DNA of 64,000 bases from Bettongia penicillata ogilbyi (taxonomy: Eukaryota; Chordata; Mammalia; Diprotodontia; Potoroidae). The translations under genes were made by a program, and so were the position numbers. Position 1 is the first letter of the stretch. Each line of letters starts with the position of its first letter. Positions 31,523-43,615 of the stretch are shown here, piece after piece. Below the pieces are notes generated by a model. It searched no databases. It was given only the letters and a program-made list of their open reading frames with translations, and was not told where the DNA came from. The stretch lies in the NCBI GenBank assembly GCA_023548195.1, contig JAJHZJ010000756.1, positions 186,001 through 250,000 of the forward strand. The letters run 5' to 3'.

Positions 31523-34500
31523 TCAACTGGAAAAGATACTTAATAAAACAGGATGTATTTCTGCCATTTTATTGAATTGTGCATATGAAATAACTTAACA
31601 GTTCAGAATTCCAATGAAAACCAAAGGAAATTTGATCAGATTTTTAAAAATCACACAATCAAAACTCATTTGTATTTACTGCTAATTAACAAAAAGAGTA
31701 GGTCATCATGGAATTGAAATTAGAGAGCAGAAAGTAAGACCTAATTTTTACTTTACATCATATGTAACAAATAAGCATGATTAAATTTTAAAAATGGAAA
31801 TTATGAACATAGCAATGAACTATCTGGCATATATTTGATATTGTACTTTAATTTAGAATTATATTGATTATGGTCATAACTCAAAAAGTCAAATGTTATT
31901 CATTCTGCAGAATCTTAGTATTTATGTAGTTGACCTGTGTTGGTCAATAAAATAAAATAAAACTCAGTTGGAAATTTGAAATCTCAGTTAAAATGTATAT
32001 TCCATTAAAATATTCACAGCAACTTTGTATAACTAGCCATTAAAAGTACAATATATATCACAGATTACTGATTCACATAGGGAAAGTAATGTTGATGCAT
32101 ATCAACTATTCTAGAGAATCATAACAATATACACCCAAAAACACCTGCAATTGTGTTGACGCAACATCATTTAACAATTCACTGGGCTCCATTATTAATC
32201 TGACTGGTTTTAAAGAGAAAGAAATAATTTCTTAAATGGATTTTAAGGAGTTGGATTAAACCTCATCATACAACAGGAAAAGTTAATAAGGTTGAAATAT
32301 GACATTTGGTTCTGTATTCTATATAAATAGTCAAAAAAAGTGGGGTGTTCTTAATCAGTGCAAGGAGTAAAGGATAGTGATGCAGATTGAATCTGATTTA
32401 ATTGATAAAAGAACACCCAGGTGAGGTAAATCCTCCTATTGAACACTTTATGGGCAATTTATAGTTTTGGAAAGTTGCTTAGAGCATTGAGAGATTAAAT
32501 AAGTTGCCTAAGGTGAAAATAGTAAAATTAAATAGATTTTTAAAGCACATATTACTGATTTGATTAGCAATAAAGTTTAATGAATTAATCTGAATTATAT
32601 TTTTTAAAGATCAAGTTGACTTTAAAGTTTCTAATAAAGAAAAGGGTATAAATCTAAAAAAATTCATTATTTGATTACCTACACTAAAGATTTAACCAGA
32701 TTGACTATATGATAAAGCATATCTAGTTCTCATGACATAGAAAATAATGTGAAAAAGTAATTTTTCCCTGCATAGCTTGAACATATATATATGATGGAAA
32801 ATACAAGATTAAAAAGTCATCTGATATTTTTAGTCATAATAATGTCTGAATGAGATTGACTGTAAGTCTGATCCCTTTGACTGTGCAGAAATCAGTTATT
32901 AAGATGGATTTTTAAAAGATAGATTTAAGACATCAATTTATTTAGAGTAAGAAGGATATATGGGACATAAAGGGTTTTTATGGAAAATAGCTCATTGTGG
33001 TTCAACTTAATATTATAATTTAGTCAAAAATCTCTCCAAAATAAAAAAAAAATAGCATTATTCTTCAAAAAGAAACTTCAAAGGTGGTTGTTTTTGAATG
33101 TCTGACATGAAAACTCTATCGAAGTTCAAGAAGAGTAACAGTGGTCACCTCAGAAAGAAAAAACAAGTTCTAGTATGGAGACAATATATTTGTTATTCTA
33201 ATTTATGCAAATTACACACGTATGCCCTCACCTATGTGGTATCTATCAGCACAGGCCTTTAAAAAGGGAGCTGTTGACTAGATTATCTGTATTTCTCTTT
33301 TATTCAGTTAGAAGCATTTTACACAGGCATATTTGTTACACAACCTCAGTTCTCTTTCTTTTATATCAGTTTCTTTCAAAGAAAGATGATGCTTTATATG
33401 GCAATTCTAAGATATAATCTACACAATACAGTTAAAATTCACCAGGCAATATTCTGAACTAGATTATGGTTACACAGATAACATTAGCCTGAAATTCAGC
33501 ATTACAAGATTTTATAACTATTTAGAAAACCACAATGATGATTAACTTTAAATAAATTCACAAAACTCCCCCTAATCCAGCATTAGAAACCAGACCATGA
33601 AAACATTAATATGAGTTGATTCAGTATGAGAAGAATCACAAATTTTGACTAGGAACGGTGGCAATACAATGTACTAGGAATGAAATCTGGCATATTTTAC
33701 TAACTCCATTATGAATGAACAATGTCCAATAACATCAGTACACAAGGAACTCAAGGCCATGCCTGAAAAGAAAAAAAAATATATTCATGAACTCAAACTT
33801 CGCAGACCAAATAATCTTTTAATGAATTATTCTGTTAAAATATACATTTCCAGTTGTGATAGAGGCTTAGAATCAAAGATCAAAACTTGCCTCTTTCTTT
33901 TTTTGAATGGTGGGGATAGAATGAAATTACAAAAACTCCTGATAAATATCACAATACAAGATCTTTTCTGAATTATTCAAATTAATTCACAGTTTATTTA
34001 AATGACTTCAATGATGTTCCCAGTAACATCATTCAACAATACTAAATTATTTCTATAGTACAAGACTAGCCTCCAGAAAAGGTTATTGGGAATTAAAAAT
34101 CTATGTCATGAATTATTGTGCAAAGTCAAAATATATAATTTGCAGCACATCTATGTCCTTTCTCTTTACCACTGGTCACCTTTTGAACATATAAACTGAT
34201 GTCATTCTGACCACAGTATGGTCATGTTATACCTCTATTTCATGAGCGTGAATGCCTAGAAAATGGTTTTAAATCCAGCCTCCTCTGACAGTGTCAAAAT
34301 ACTTTGCTAATGCTCATGATTATTTAAAAATTTATGGTACCTGCTACAAGGACCAAAAAAATGTTCATTATTTATAAATGGCCAAAATGTGCTTGATCAA
34401 TTAATTCTATTTTAAAAATATATTTACTTCAGGTCTGGTAAAGTGTTAAGGGTATATGGCTGGTCAAAGAGTTAGCCTTAGGTAGGAGTATAAATTAAAT

Positions 34501-35440
34501 ATTTTATATGCATACTTAAATTAATACTCAATGGTAAAGGTATAAAATACATAAATTATGTAACTGATAGTATTTAGTACAGATACTTGCTCTTATTTTA
34601 GTAAGGTGATGTAAGAATATTAGAAATTCCACTAAGTGCATTTATCTGATTTCATTGTCTCTTTAAAGGTTAGACCACTTAAGTATCAATGTTGCCAATT
34701 TTTTTTTTTGAAATAAGAACATAGTTAAATTTCAAATATGTTTTAATTCTAAAACTCAAAAAACTTGTCAGTCAGGTTATAACAGATGAAAAATATTTCT
34801 GACACTCTTGTGTGAGAGAGAAACAGTATGGAAAAAGTGGAGAAACAAATATGACTCTCTGAACAGACTTGTGTGTAAATTGAATCAGGATAGAGTAAAG
34901 TGAATCCTACATAAAGCAAAGAATCTTTAATGACTCCGTGGTTTATCTTCTTCTTGAGTACAGTATTTTGGCTTGCCTAAAGTATGGTTCAACTATATTT
35001 TTCACCAGCAAATCTGCAGGGCTTCTTTTACATTTCATATATGGGTTTTTTTAAAGTACTTTAACATGTAGCTAATTAAATCAAATAAGAAATTCTATCT
35101 TCATTTTCTTGATATTAAGTGATTTTTTTTTTTAGGTCATGCAAATTGCTGAGAGAATATTGACTTAGTGGAGGGAATTTCCTCACCTGAGGGTTCCCTA
35201 TATGCATGAAATCAGTGGGCCAACTCCCTCCCATTCCCATCTTCTGCCATGTAGGTCAGTAGTAGAAGATTTTGAAAAGGTTAGAAAAATTCCTGTCCTC
35301 CCTACAGATCTGAAATCCTATATCCAGCTGACGCTTTAGCAGTTTTTTTTCAATTTTTCTTTAATTTGCATCCTAAGATTCCAGAAATACATAGGAAACC
35401 TTTGACAAAATTATTCTTCAGGGCACTGCAAACTTCTGGA
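31520..35440. other. About 3.9 kb of AT-rich, repeat-poor intergenic DNA
   Basis: No LINE, SINE or LTR landmark recognised, no coding signal. The contrast with flanking repeat-dense DNA makes this a reasonable place to look for conserved non-coding elements. Confidence 0.4.
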
Positions 35441-35444
35441 ATCC

Positions 35445-35600
35445 TTAGAACAAATCTTAGAGCTGGGTAGGGACATCAGACAGCAGTGATTCAAGTCTGT
35501 TGCTTTACAGAGGAAGAAACTGAAGTCCATTGAGGTTACGTGAGATGCCTGAAATCACACAGGTTAGGATGCTATGTGGCATTTTTGCTATAAGAGCTTA
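35445..35600 (+). mobile_element. MIR3/THER-like SINE fragment
   Basis: ATCTTAGAGCTGGGTAGGGA, GCTTTACAGAGGAAGAAACT, GAAATCACACAGGTTAG. Confidence 0.6.
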
Positions 35601-35877
35601 TCAGGTTGGTGTTATTTATTTGTTCTTTTTTATTGACCTTCTAGAAGCTCAGGTAACCATCTTGGGGATCTACAGTCACCTCTTCCCCCTTTCCTAGAGT
35701 TATCTGAGAGGCCACTAGAGTGGGGATTATATAGGATTTAAAACCATATTTTTTCCCCTAGGGCTCTAGCAGAACAGTCAATAAACAAGAAGGAAGGAGG
35801 TGGTGCTTTTTGTCCACAGGTGCTGACAGAGCATGAGGCTAAGGGGCTGAGGAGGAGCTCTGAGACGACCTTGGCTC

Positions 35878-35995
35878 AATAAATGTGCATCTGCCCTACT
35901 TGCTTCACAGGGTTATTATGAGAAAAGTGCTTTGCAAGCATTTACGTGCTGTAGAAATGCTACTACTATTATTACTTTATGCAGAAAGAACTAGA
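35878..35995 (+). mobile_element. MIR-type SINE 3' half
   Basis: CACAGGGTTATTATGAGAAAAG, TGCTTTGCAAGCATTTACGTGC, GAAATGCTACTACTATTATT. Confidence 0.55.
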
Positions 35996-36685
35996 AACAC
36001 ACAGGTGCTGTACATTTAGACAAGACCAATAACATTACGTTGGGAATTCTAACCTATCAGAGTGCTTCATATGAAGGCACTACACTCCCCAAATTCATCA
36101 ATTTAGTTCTGTAATCCCTTAGGGCTCACGGAAATGTCTTTCAGAACTGAGTGAATAATCAATATAAGTGAAGATCATCCTCTCTACTATCATTGTAGGA
36201 ATCATCCTTTATCTAACTTTATTAAAATCCTACCCAATCTGTTTTCCTAAGAGATATCTTCATCCGAGGAATTCTCAAGGCTCTTTGCTTTCTTTTTTCA
36301 AACTGAATTTTAACCCACTTTTTATCTTCTTCACTTTTTGCTCCCTGAAGGTAGATGAAACCATCTTTTTGCTCATAGTCCCTTTGTTACCAGAATTCCA
36401 TCTCATTCTCTTTCTTTGGACTGCTCCTTCTCAAGTCAACTACATTGATTTTTATAATCAGATCTATTGGCAAATACTTGTCCTGTCGCATGTTCATAAA
36501 GAGATGAATTAAGGGAGTTTGGTAAATTGTTTGATTTCCATGGTAGAACAATTCTGAGAAGAAAAATTATTGAAGATAATTTAGACAAGGATTGAATTTC
36601 ATCAGAGACAAGGTATTCTTTTTCAGGTGAGTGTGTTATGAGATTACTCCGACAATGTTTTATCCATATTTGAGATACCTTTTGG
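35996..36685. other. Intergenic sequence, nothing recognised
   Basis: A hydrophobic open frame at 36168-36512 has no recognisable domain and is not called. Confidence 0.4.
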
Positions 36686-36689
36686 ACCT

Positions 36690-36880
36690 CTCTATCTCTA
36701 TGTCTATATCTATATCTATATTAATAGCTATATGTATATCTATTTATATAGATATACATATAGATGTGGCTACAGATACAGATAGCTGTAGATGTATCAA
36801 TATTGATAGATATCTACATCAATATAGAGATGGAGATAGAGATATAGGTAGACAGAGATGGAGATGGAGATGTAGATACA
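36690..36880. repeat. TCTATA/GATA-type microsatellite with inverted halves
   Basis: The left half is TCTATA/TCTATC-rich, the right half TAGATA/GGAGAT-rich, meeting near 36740-36760, so the two sides are largely complementary. Confidence 0.8.
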
Positions 36881-36994
36881 AGTGCATTTACCTTCACAGT
36901 TTGAGGCCAAGTCTATACCATGGTATAAGTGGTTTGTTCATTTCAACCCTCCTAACTAGTTAATATGAAGAGTTACATGATTAACTAGTTTGTG

Positions 36995-37245
36995 GTGACA
37001 GGTAGAATCACAGCTTGATTTACACAGTGCTTCAGACTTTACAAAGCACTTTATACACAACAGCCCAGTGAGGTCAGCAATGTCATAAGCCCTATTTTAT
37101 TCATGAAGAAACTGAGGTTCACTGTGGTTAAATGAAGTGTCCGAGCTCACATAGCTGAAATAAATTACAGAACCAGGATTTTAATCCAGGCTAGCTGACT
37201 CTGAATCTGGTGCTTTTTTCATTATCCCAGGCCACCATCTGAAGA
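36995..37245 (-). mobile_element. MIR-type SINE
   Basis: TTTACAAAGCACTTTATACAC, CATGAAGAAACTGAGGTTC, GAACCAGGATTTTAATCCAGGC in reversed order. Confidence 0.7.
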
Positions 37246-39304
37246 TAGCTAGGATGGACTAGCTGTGCCACTACCCAGGCCATCAGTTATAATGGTCAAC
37301 ACAACACACAATGAAGGGGTGAGGGGAAGTGAAATTCACTTTAATACTATATTATTCAGATAGTATGGACACCTATATCAAAATTGCAGAAAACTACCAG
37401 TCCTTTCTTTTACTTTGTTATCATTCTAATCTAGGCTCAAAGTATTTCCCTGAAAGAGATGATCAGTATTTGAATATGTTTTCCACGTGTAACCACATGG
37501 GGAGACTGCACAAAACCACATGCTTAAGCCATCTCTGCTGTACACTTGATTTTCCTGTTAGTGGGCATGGGGTTGCTTTTAAATCATCTATTCCAGTTTC
37601 AATTGCCCCACCTGAGATAGTTCCTATGAGACAAGTGATATTTATTTCAGACTCTGTAAAACCACCTGAACTTTAACAAATTAAGTGTTTTAACAATTAA
37701 ATTCTGCAACTATAGTTCTTTTGAAAGGAAATCAACTGAAGCCTCAATTTTCAAGCCAAAATAAACATTTTCTAGTTCTATACATTAAAAAAATAAGTTT
37801 GTGTGGCATTTAGAGAGCAAAAAAAATGGATATATTTATGCAAGTGTCTAGATATGTTTGGAAAAAGAAATAATGGGTAAGAGGAAATAGTCTTCTTTAT
37901 ACTACAGTCATGGTTAGACTTTCCATAAGGCCTATAAAATAATGTACAAATAGCTACTATTTTGCTGAAATGTCACAGTGAACATGTAAGGATGGTAGAG
38001 AAGTGAACTGCCACAACATAAGAAACAATTTTATGATTAACTGCCATCCTTACTCAAACAAAACTTTGTCTTCTTTTTGAAAAAAAAATCATTTCTTAAA
38101 AAAAGTGTAAATATAGAAAATAAAAATGTTAGAAGTTAGACTTTCAGATATATTTCTGAAGGAACTACTCTTAAAGACAGGTGAAATACTGCATTTACTT
38201 CTTTCTCAAAAGTTCCATTTCCAACATTCCATGGAAAATAACAGTTGAGTAATTGATATAAACTATTAATTACTTAAAATTATAACTAAATACTATGCTT
38301 TTTAGTCAAGAGGAAAAGTATAGTAAGTACTATACTTGCTTTCATAAGGTTTAGCATAGTTACACCTAAGCTGGAGTCCTAGATTAAGACAAGATTGACT
38401 TGCAAATGTACTGTTTTGAATTAAAAAAAAAACAAAAAACTAAATCCATGGAGTTTGCTTCATAAAAGCAAGGCACATTTCTTTTAGACAAGTCTATCTT
38501 CACTGCCCTTATTCTGGGCACAAGTATAGACTTTTCTATTTCTTTATGTGAAATTGGGTTAATAGAAATAAGAGAGCCTTTGGTCAATATATATTTTCAT
38601 AAATAAAATTTTACATAGAAAATAGAACATAACATTAATATCTTAGCACTGAAGACAATATTTAGGTTCATCATGAAAGAAAAATAGTAACAGTTGATCT
38701 TTTCCAACCAAACATTTAGGCTTTCTTTATTAGCAGCACTGATGTTTTTTTCAGTTTCTGAATGCTTATATTTCACCAAGTATTCAAAAGGTTGAAATGA
38801 TGTAAAAAGTAATATTTTTTTTCTTTCTTGTCTTTCATCAGTCTCTTATATTGCACATGATTTGAAGATAATCCTCCAGGTTCAGGGATGTTCCCTCTAC
38901 ATAATGCACTTGTTAGGAAACACAGGTAAATTAGAGAATCACTTTATACCAATAAAAACAAAAACATGTGCAAGCAGGCAGATATCCATCCATCACAGTC
39001 ATCAGTCATTGCATTCTTGATCTATGTGATGAAAAAAAAATGAATTATCTTACTGTTCACAGTACAGTTCTACAGCTCTTATGTGAGGCTTCTTCGGATA
39101 TCTGTTGGGTAGAGTAAACAACAGTATTACTGTACACTTCAGTTTTGAAAAAATGACATGCTTAATGACAAAGTAGAAAATATTTGCACATAATTCTTTT
39201 TAGAATTTTTGAAATTTTCTTGCCCTAAAAAGAAAAACGATTAAAGTATCTTAATTTTGTAAACACAATGTGCAACATTCATGTTTAATATATGTACATA
39301 TATA
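37246..39304. other. About 2 kb AT-rich, repeat-poor intergenic DNA
   Basis: No gene or repeat recognised. The open frame at 37329-37676 has no recognisable domain and no supporting context. Confidence 0.4.
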
Positions 39305-39485
39305 CACATGGACAAGTCACTTAACCTTTTTTTACTTCAGTATCCTCATCTGTAAAATGAGGATAATCTCTCTCCCTCTCTCCCAAGGTTGTTGGGAGGA
39401 TCAAATCAGAAAATAATTGTAAGGTGTTTAGTACAGTGCCTGACACATAGCAAGCACTATGTAAATGTTAGCTGTTATTATTATA
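39305..39485 (+). mobile_element. MIR-type SINE
   Basis: GGACAAGTCACTTAACC, CAGTATCCTCATCTGTAAAA, GGTTGTTGGGAGGATCAAAT, GTACAGTGCCTGACACATAG. Confidence 0.8.
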
Positions 39486-39689
39486 TGCATATACATATAT
39501 GCCAGGAAAAATCCAAATATATTCTTAAATTGTTGACTATTTTTCTCACTGATGATGACACAAAAGTTCAGTCTGAAATAGCTAACAAAATCTGACTGGG
39601 CTACTTGGAAAGTAAAATGTATCTTTAAAATCATTTGAAAAATCCTCAAATATTCACATAAAAATGTATATTTCCAAGGGCTTATCTCT

Positions 39690-40088
39690 CTCTTTTTTTC
39701 CTTCCTTTCTTCCCTGCCTCCTTCCTTCCCTCATTGCTTCCTTCCTCCCCTCCTTACTTTTTTCCTTCTTTCCTTCCTCCCTTCTTTCTTTCCTTCCCTT
39801 CCTCTTGCCTCCCTTTCTTCCTTTCTCTCTTCCTTTCCTCTTTTACTCCTCCCTCCCTCCCTCCATCTCTTGTTTCTTCCTCTTTCTTCCTTCTCTTTAT
39901 TTTCTTCCTCCCTACCTTCTATCCATTCTTTCTTCTTCCTCTCATTTCTTCTTTCTTTCCTTCTTCTTTATCTCCTTCCCTTTCCTCCCTCCCTCCCCTT
40001 TTTCCTTTTCTTCCTCTTTTGCTTCCTCCCTCCCTTCCCCTTTTCCTTTCTTCTTTCCTTCTTCCCTCATTTCTTTTTTTTTTCCCTC
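39690..40088 (+). repeat. About 400 bp polypyrimidine tract
   Basis: Degenerate TTCC, CTTCCT and CCTTTT blocks with only scattered purines. The overlapping open frames are translation of low-complexity sequence (Ser/Pro/Phe/Leu). Confidence 0.95.
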
Positions 40089-40684
40089 TGCACACCCCAC
40101 TGAGATAATCCAAGATCAGTACTGACTTTGAAGCCAAGGGAAATTTCATGCTCATATCAGTTTCATGGGGAGCAAACTCAAAACAAATACTGTGGGAAAA
40201 CATTCTAGATCTCAAAGGATGCCATACTTAGATTTGTATTTATTAGTGCAAAGAAATTTAAATAATTTCTCCCTTTAAAATAAGAAAATGTCTTACTGTG
40301 AATAATATGCCTTGAAATCATTTACAAAAAAATGGAAACTTAAATAAATTAGAAAGCTATAATTCATAGTGCAAAAATGCAGACTCTGTTGCGTGTACTT
40401 AACTAGCTATTTGATGAAAAGGATGTGGAAAGGATGGAGCAGAAAAACAAACTTAAAATGTTAGGATCCCCAGGAAATTGAAAATCAAATAGATAAAGTG
40501 AATTACCTCTTATTGATAATGGAAATAAATGAGAAAATGAATTAGTTTATAACAATTTAATTCATAAATACCTTCCAGAAACGTAGCCATTGTACAAGAC
40601 GTGTCATTTTTCTATAAAGTTACCAATTTAAAATGCCAGTGTATAGGCTGCACATGCCAGTGTATTGACCATTAGAAACTATCT
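40089..40684. other. Intergenic sequence, nothing recognised
   Basis: No coding or repeat signature recognised. Confidence 0.4.
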
Positions 40685-41010
40685 GTAACTGGATGATTCA
40701 ATTCAATCCAGTAAACATATACTGAGCACCTTCTATGTGGTGTGACAGAACTAGAGAACACAAAAGAAGATCTGTCTTCAAGGCACTTACTGGCTTTCTA
40801 CTGGGGAGAAGCAAGACAAAGACAAATAAGTATATATGCAATGTTTGCAATTTAAATACAAGGTAATTTAGGAGTGAGGGAGGGACACACCAACCATCAT
40901 GGGCATCAGGAAAGACCTCCTGAAGGAAGCAGTACCTGAACTATGCTTTGAAGGAAGCTAGGGAGTCTATGAAGTAGAGGAAAGATGGAAAAACATTCCA
41001 GTGTGAGGGA
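40685..41010 (-). mobile_element. L2 LINE fragment
   Basis: Reversed L2 3' region: ATACTGAGCACCTTCTATGTGG, CTTCAAGGCACTTACTGG, GGAAAGACCTCCTGAAGGAAG, GGAAAAACATTCCAG. Confidence 0.65.
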
Positions 41011-41059
41011 CAACTGTGCTGACCAGGTCCATTACAAATGTATATTATCTAATCTTAAT

Positions 41060-41910
41060 TGGCCCTAACCACAGCCGGGACATCCTTTTAATCCTCCCTA
41101 ATCATTTCTCTATCCCATTTCTAACAGAGGCTGTATCTCTTTAAACATCCCACAAAATCCCCTTCTCCAGTCTTCATGACTGAAGACCTCTACCTCATAC
41201 TTTATTTAGAAAAGAGGGCATTTGCCACGAGATACCTCTTCACCTCTTCTCTTCATCCCAAAGCACCTTGAAATTACCCTTCATTCTTTCCTCCTTCACC
41301 TCAGTCTCTGATAAAAAAACTTATCTCAAAGGCCAAATCTTCTACCCTTGATCTTAGCTCCCACCATATTTTCTAACAGATCATGCCCTCAATCATCTCC
41401 TTCCCTTTATTCTCCATCCTCTCTACTTGCTTTTCTCTTTCTACCTCAAAACACAACCAAGTCTATTCCATCCTTTACAAAACTTACTAGAACCTACCTT
41501 CCATTCAAAGACACATTATATTTTTCCTCCTTTTCTTAGCTTAACTCCTTGAGAAAACTATCTACATTTGTTGCTTCTACTTTCTCCTTTCTCACTTCTC
41601 ATCTCTTTGCAATCTGCCTTCTGACCTCATCACTCAACTGAAATTGCCCTCACCATCATTTCTTGCCTCAATTATTTCAATAGTTTCTTCACTTGTCTTC
41701 CTGACTCAAGTCTCTCCAATCAAATTCATCCTCCATATGACTGACAAACTGATTTTCATACTGTATAAATCTGAGTATGTCACTTCTCTACTCAATAGCC
41801 TCTGCTGGCTTCTTATTACCTCTGGAATCAAGATCCTATGTTTGGTAATTAAAGCCTTTCACAATCTAGCCTTAACCAACCCATAATTTCAGCCATAGCC
41901 TTCCTATGGA
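41060..41910 (+). mobile_element. L2 LINE including decayed reverse transcriptase region
   Basis: The plus strand aligns with the L2 ORF2 region around the reverse transcriptase N-terminal motifs (CCTTGAGAAAACTATCTAC, TCTTTGCAATCTGCCTTCTG), then jumps near 41655 to the late ORF2 region (CAAGTCTCTCCAATC, AATCTGAGTATGTCACTTC, TTAAAGCCTTTCACAATC). A deletion inside the element explains the jump. Confidence 0.65.
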
Positions 41911-41914
41911 ATTA

Positions 41915-42545
41915 TGTTACCCAAGAAGACCATACCATGATGACATGACTTGCACTTGACTTTGTTTTGAGTGAGTGAGGGCTGTGCAAAATCACCACCC
42001 TTACTTCTCCTCCAGAGTTATCTGAATCTAGTGACCAGATATATTCATCAGGATGACTGAAGATGACCCAGGATGCAATGGGAGAAATTGACCCTTTTAG
42101 GTCAAGGTCTATTCAGGAACTCACTTAGGGTGAGGTAATGCTCATTCAGTGAATAGGTCTCTTTAAGAAGGAGCCAGGGAATGGCTCCTTTAATGTGGCA
42201 TAGGAAAAAAAAACGAAATCAGGCTGGGAGGGAAACAGCAACCGTAACTATTGATAACTACTCTTAAACCAGGAGGGTCTAGAAGAGCCCGTAAGCAGGG
42301 GCCTATTGTCCTCCAATGTATGAGCTTCAGAGTGCAGTAGGTTTAAAGTTTTGAGAAAGGAAGGGAAGGGAAGAGAGAAGAGAGGAGAGGAGAGGAGAGA
42401 AAAGGAAAGGATGAAATCTAGACAGTAAAACCCAAGTTAACTGGGCATCTTCTGGCCATCCAAATTAACCTTGCTTTGGAGAGGAGAAGAAAGGGAAGGG
42501 GGAGACAGGAGATGAGGAACTGAATTACTCAGCTAGCTGGGTCCT
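41915..42545 (+). mobile_element. Marsupial ~600 bp repeat, copy B
   Basis: Co-linear with copy A at 9857-10460 through its purine tract (GGAGAGGAGAGGAGAG) and closing block. Its first ~30 bp are truncated. Confidence 0.75.
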
Positions 42546-42570
42546 CATTCATGCAGCTGTGTGTATTCAC

Positions 42571-42782
42571 AGATGTGTTCATCTTTCACTGCCAAAGAAG
42601 ACCGTGCCATCAGAGAAATGATGACATGACTTGCACTTGACTTTGTTTTGAGTGAGTGAGGGAGGGCTGTGCAAGGTCACCAGATTCACGTCTCCTCCAG
42701 AATCATCTGAATCCAGTGACCAGATATTCATCAGGATGACCGGAGATGACCCAGGATGCAATGGGAGACCTTGGCCCATACA
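42571..42782 (+). mobile_element. Marsupial ~600 bp repeat, copy C 5' part
   Basis: Starts GTTCATCTTTCACTGCCAAAG and runs to the GGGAGACCTTGG block, then breaks off into a reversed segment. Confidence 0.75.
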
Positions 42783-42799
42783 TTGGGAGACCTAGGGAG

Positions 42800-43012
42800 A
42801 ACTAGGCACTTGTCTAAGGGGCTCTTCTGGACCCTCCTGGTTTAAGAGTGATTATCAATAGTAACCGTTGCTGTTTCCCTCACAGCTTGATTTTTTTTTT
42901 TTTCCTATGCCTCATTAAAGAAGCCATTCCCTGACTACTTCTTTAAGAGGCCTATTCACTGAATGGGCATTACCTCACCCTAAGAGGTTCCTGAATAGAC
43001 CATGGTCTATGA
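42800..43012 (-). mobile_element. Marsupial ~600 bp repeat, inverted internal segment
   Basis: The reverse complement of the middle of copy B (about 42105-42300): GACCCTCCTGG, AGAGTGATTATCAATAGTAAC, ATTACCTCACCCTA. With copy B it forms a long imperfect inverted repeat. Confidence 0.75.
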
Positions 43013-43129
43013 AATTATAGTCTAGCCAGACTAGTTGTATTTCTCATATGCATTATTCCATCTTCTGCATTCATACTTTTGTCTTGGTCTTTCCCCATGC
43101 CTGATATGCACAGGAAAAGGTTTTATGTC

Positions 43130-43615
43130 AGAGGTAAGCTCTGAAGACAATTAGGGATCCAAAGAGGTTGAAATGAGGAGGCTGAACCTTGCAGACATGG
43201 GGAGTGGTTTTGGGGAAGAACAGAGGAGGAAGATGGATGAAGCGTCATGTGTGAGAGTCAGCAAGAAGGTCAGCTTGGCTGGGTCACTGAACGTATGAAA
43301 GGGAATGAAACAGAATACTGTAAGTGTGGAAATTTAGGTCAGGTGAAGGGCTTTAAATGTCCAACAAAGTAGCTTGTACTTGGCCCCAGAAATGATAGAG
43401 AGCCACTTGAGTTTATTGAGCAGGGAAGTTCCATTGCACGACCTGTGCTTTAGGACCATCACTATGTGGAGGATGCATTGGAGAGAAGACTTAAGGCAGG
43501 ATTAACAACTAGGAAACTGTTGCAATAGCCCAGGTGAGAGGTTCAGATGGCTTCAGTGAGGGTCATGGCTGTGGAGAGAAGGTGATGGATGGTAAATGCA
43601 AGGGATAATTAGAAG
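43130..43615 (-). mobile_element. L2 LINE fragment
   Basis: Reversed L2 ORF2 landmarks: AGGGCTTTAAATGTCC, ATAGAGAGCCACTTGAG, AGCAGGGAAGTTCCAT, GGATGCATTGGAGAG, CTGTTGCAATAGCCCAGGTGAGAG. Confidence 0.75.

Noticed and set aside
31311..31598. Open frames of Arg-Glu and Ser-Leu/Pro-Ser repeats on both strands
   Set aside because: They are translations of the (TTCC)n-(CT)n microsatellite and have no gene context.
39664..40215. Frames of 77-153 codons rich in Ser, Phe, Pro and Leu
   Set aside because: They arise from the polypyrimidine tract, which lacks stops in most frames; not coding.
42783..43012. 5' inversion by twin priming for the reversed repeat segment
   Set aside because: Twin priming inverts the 5' part of an element; here the 5' part is forward and the inner part is reversed.
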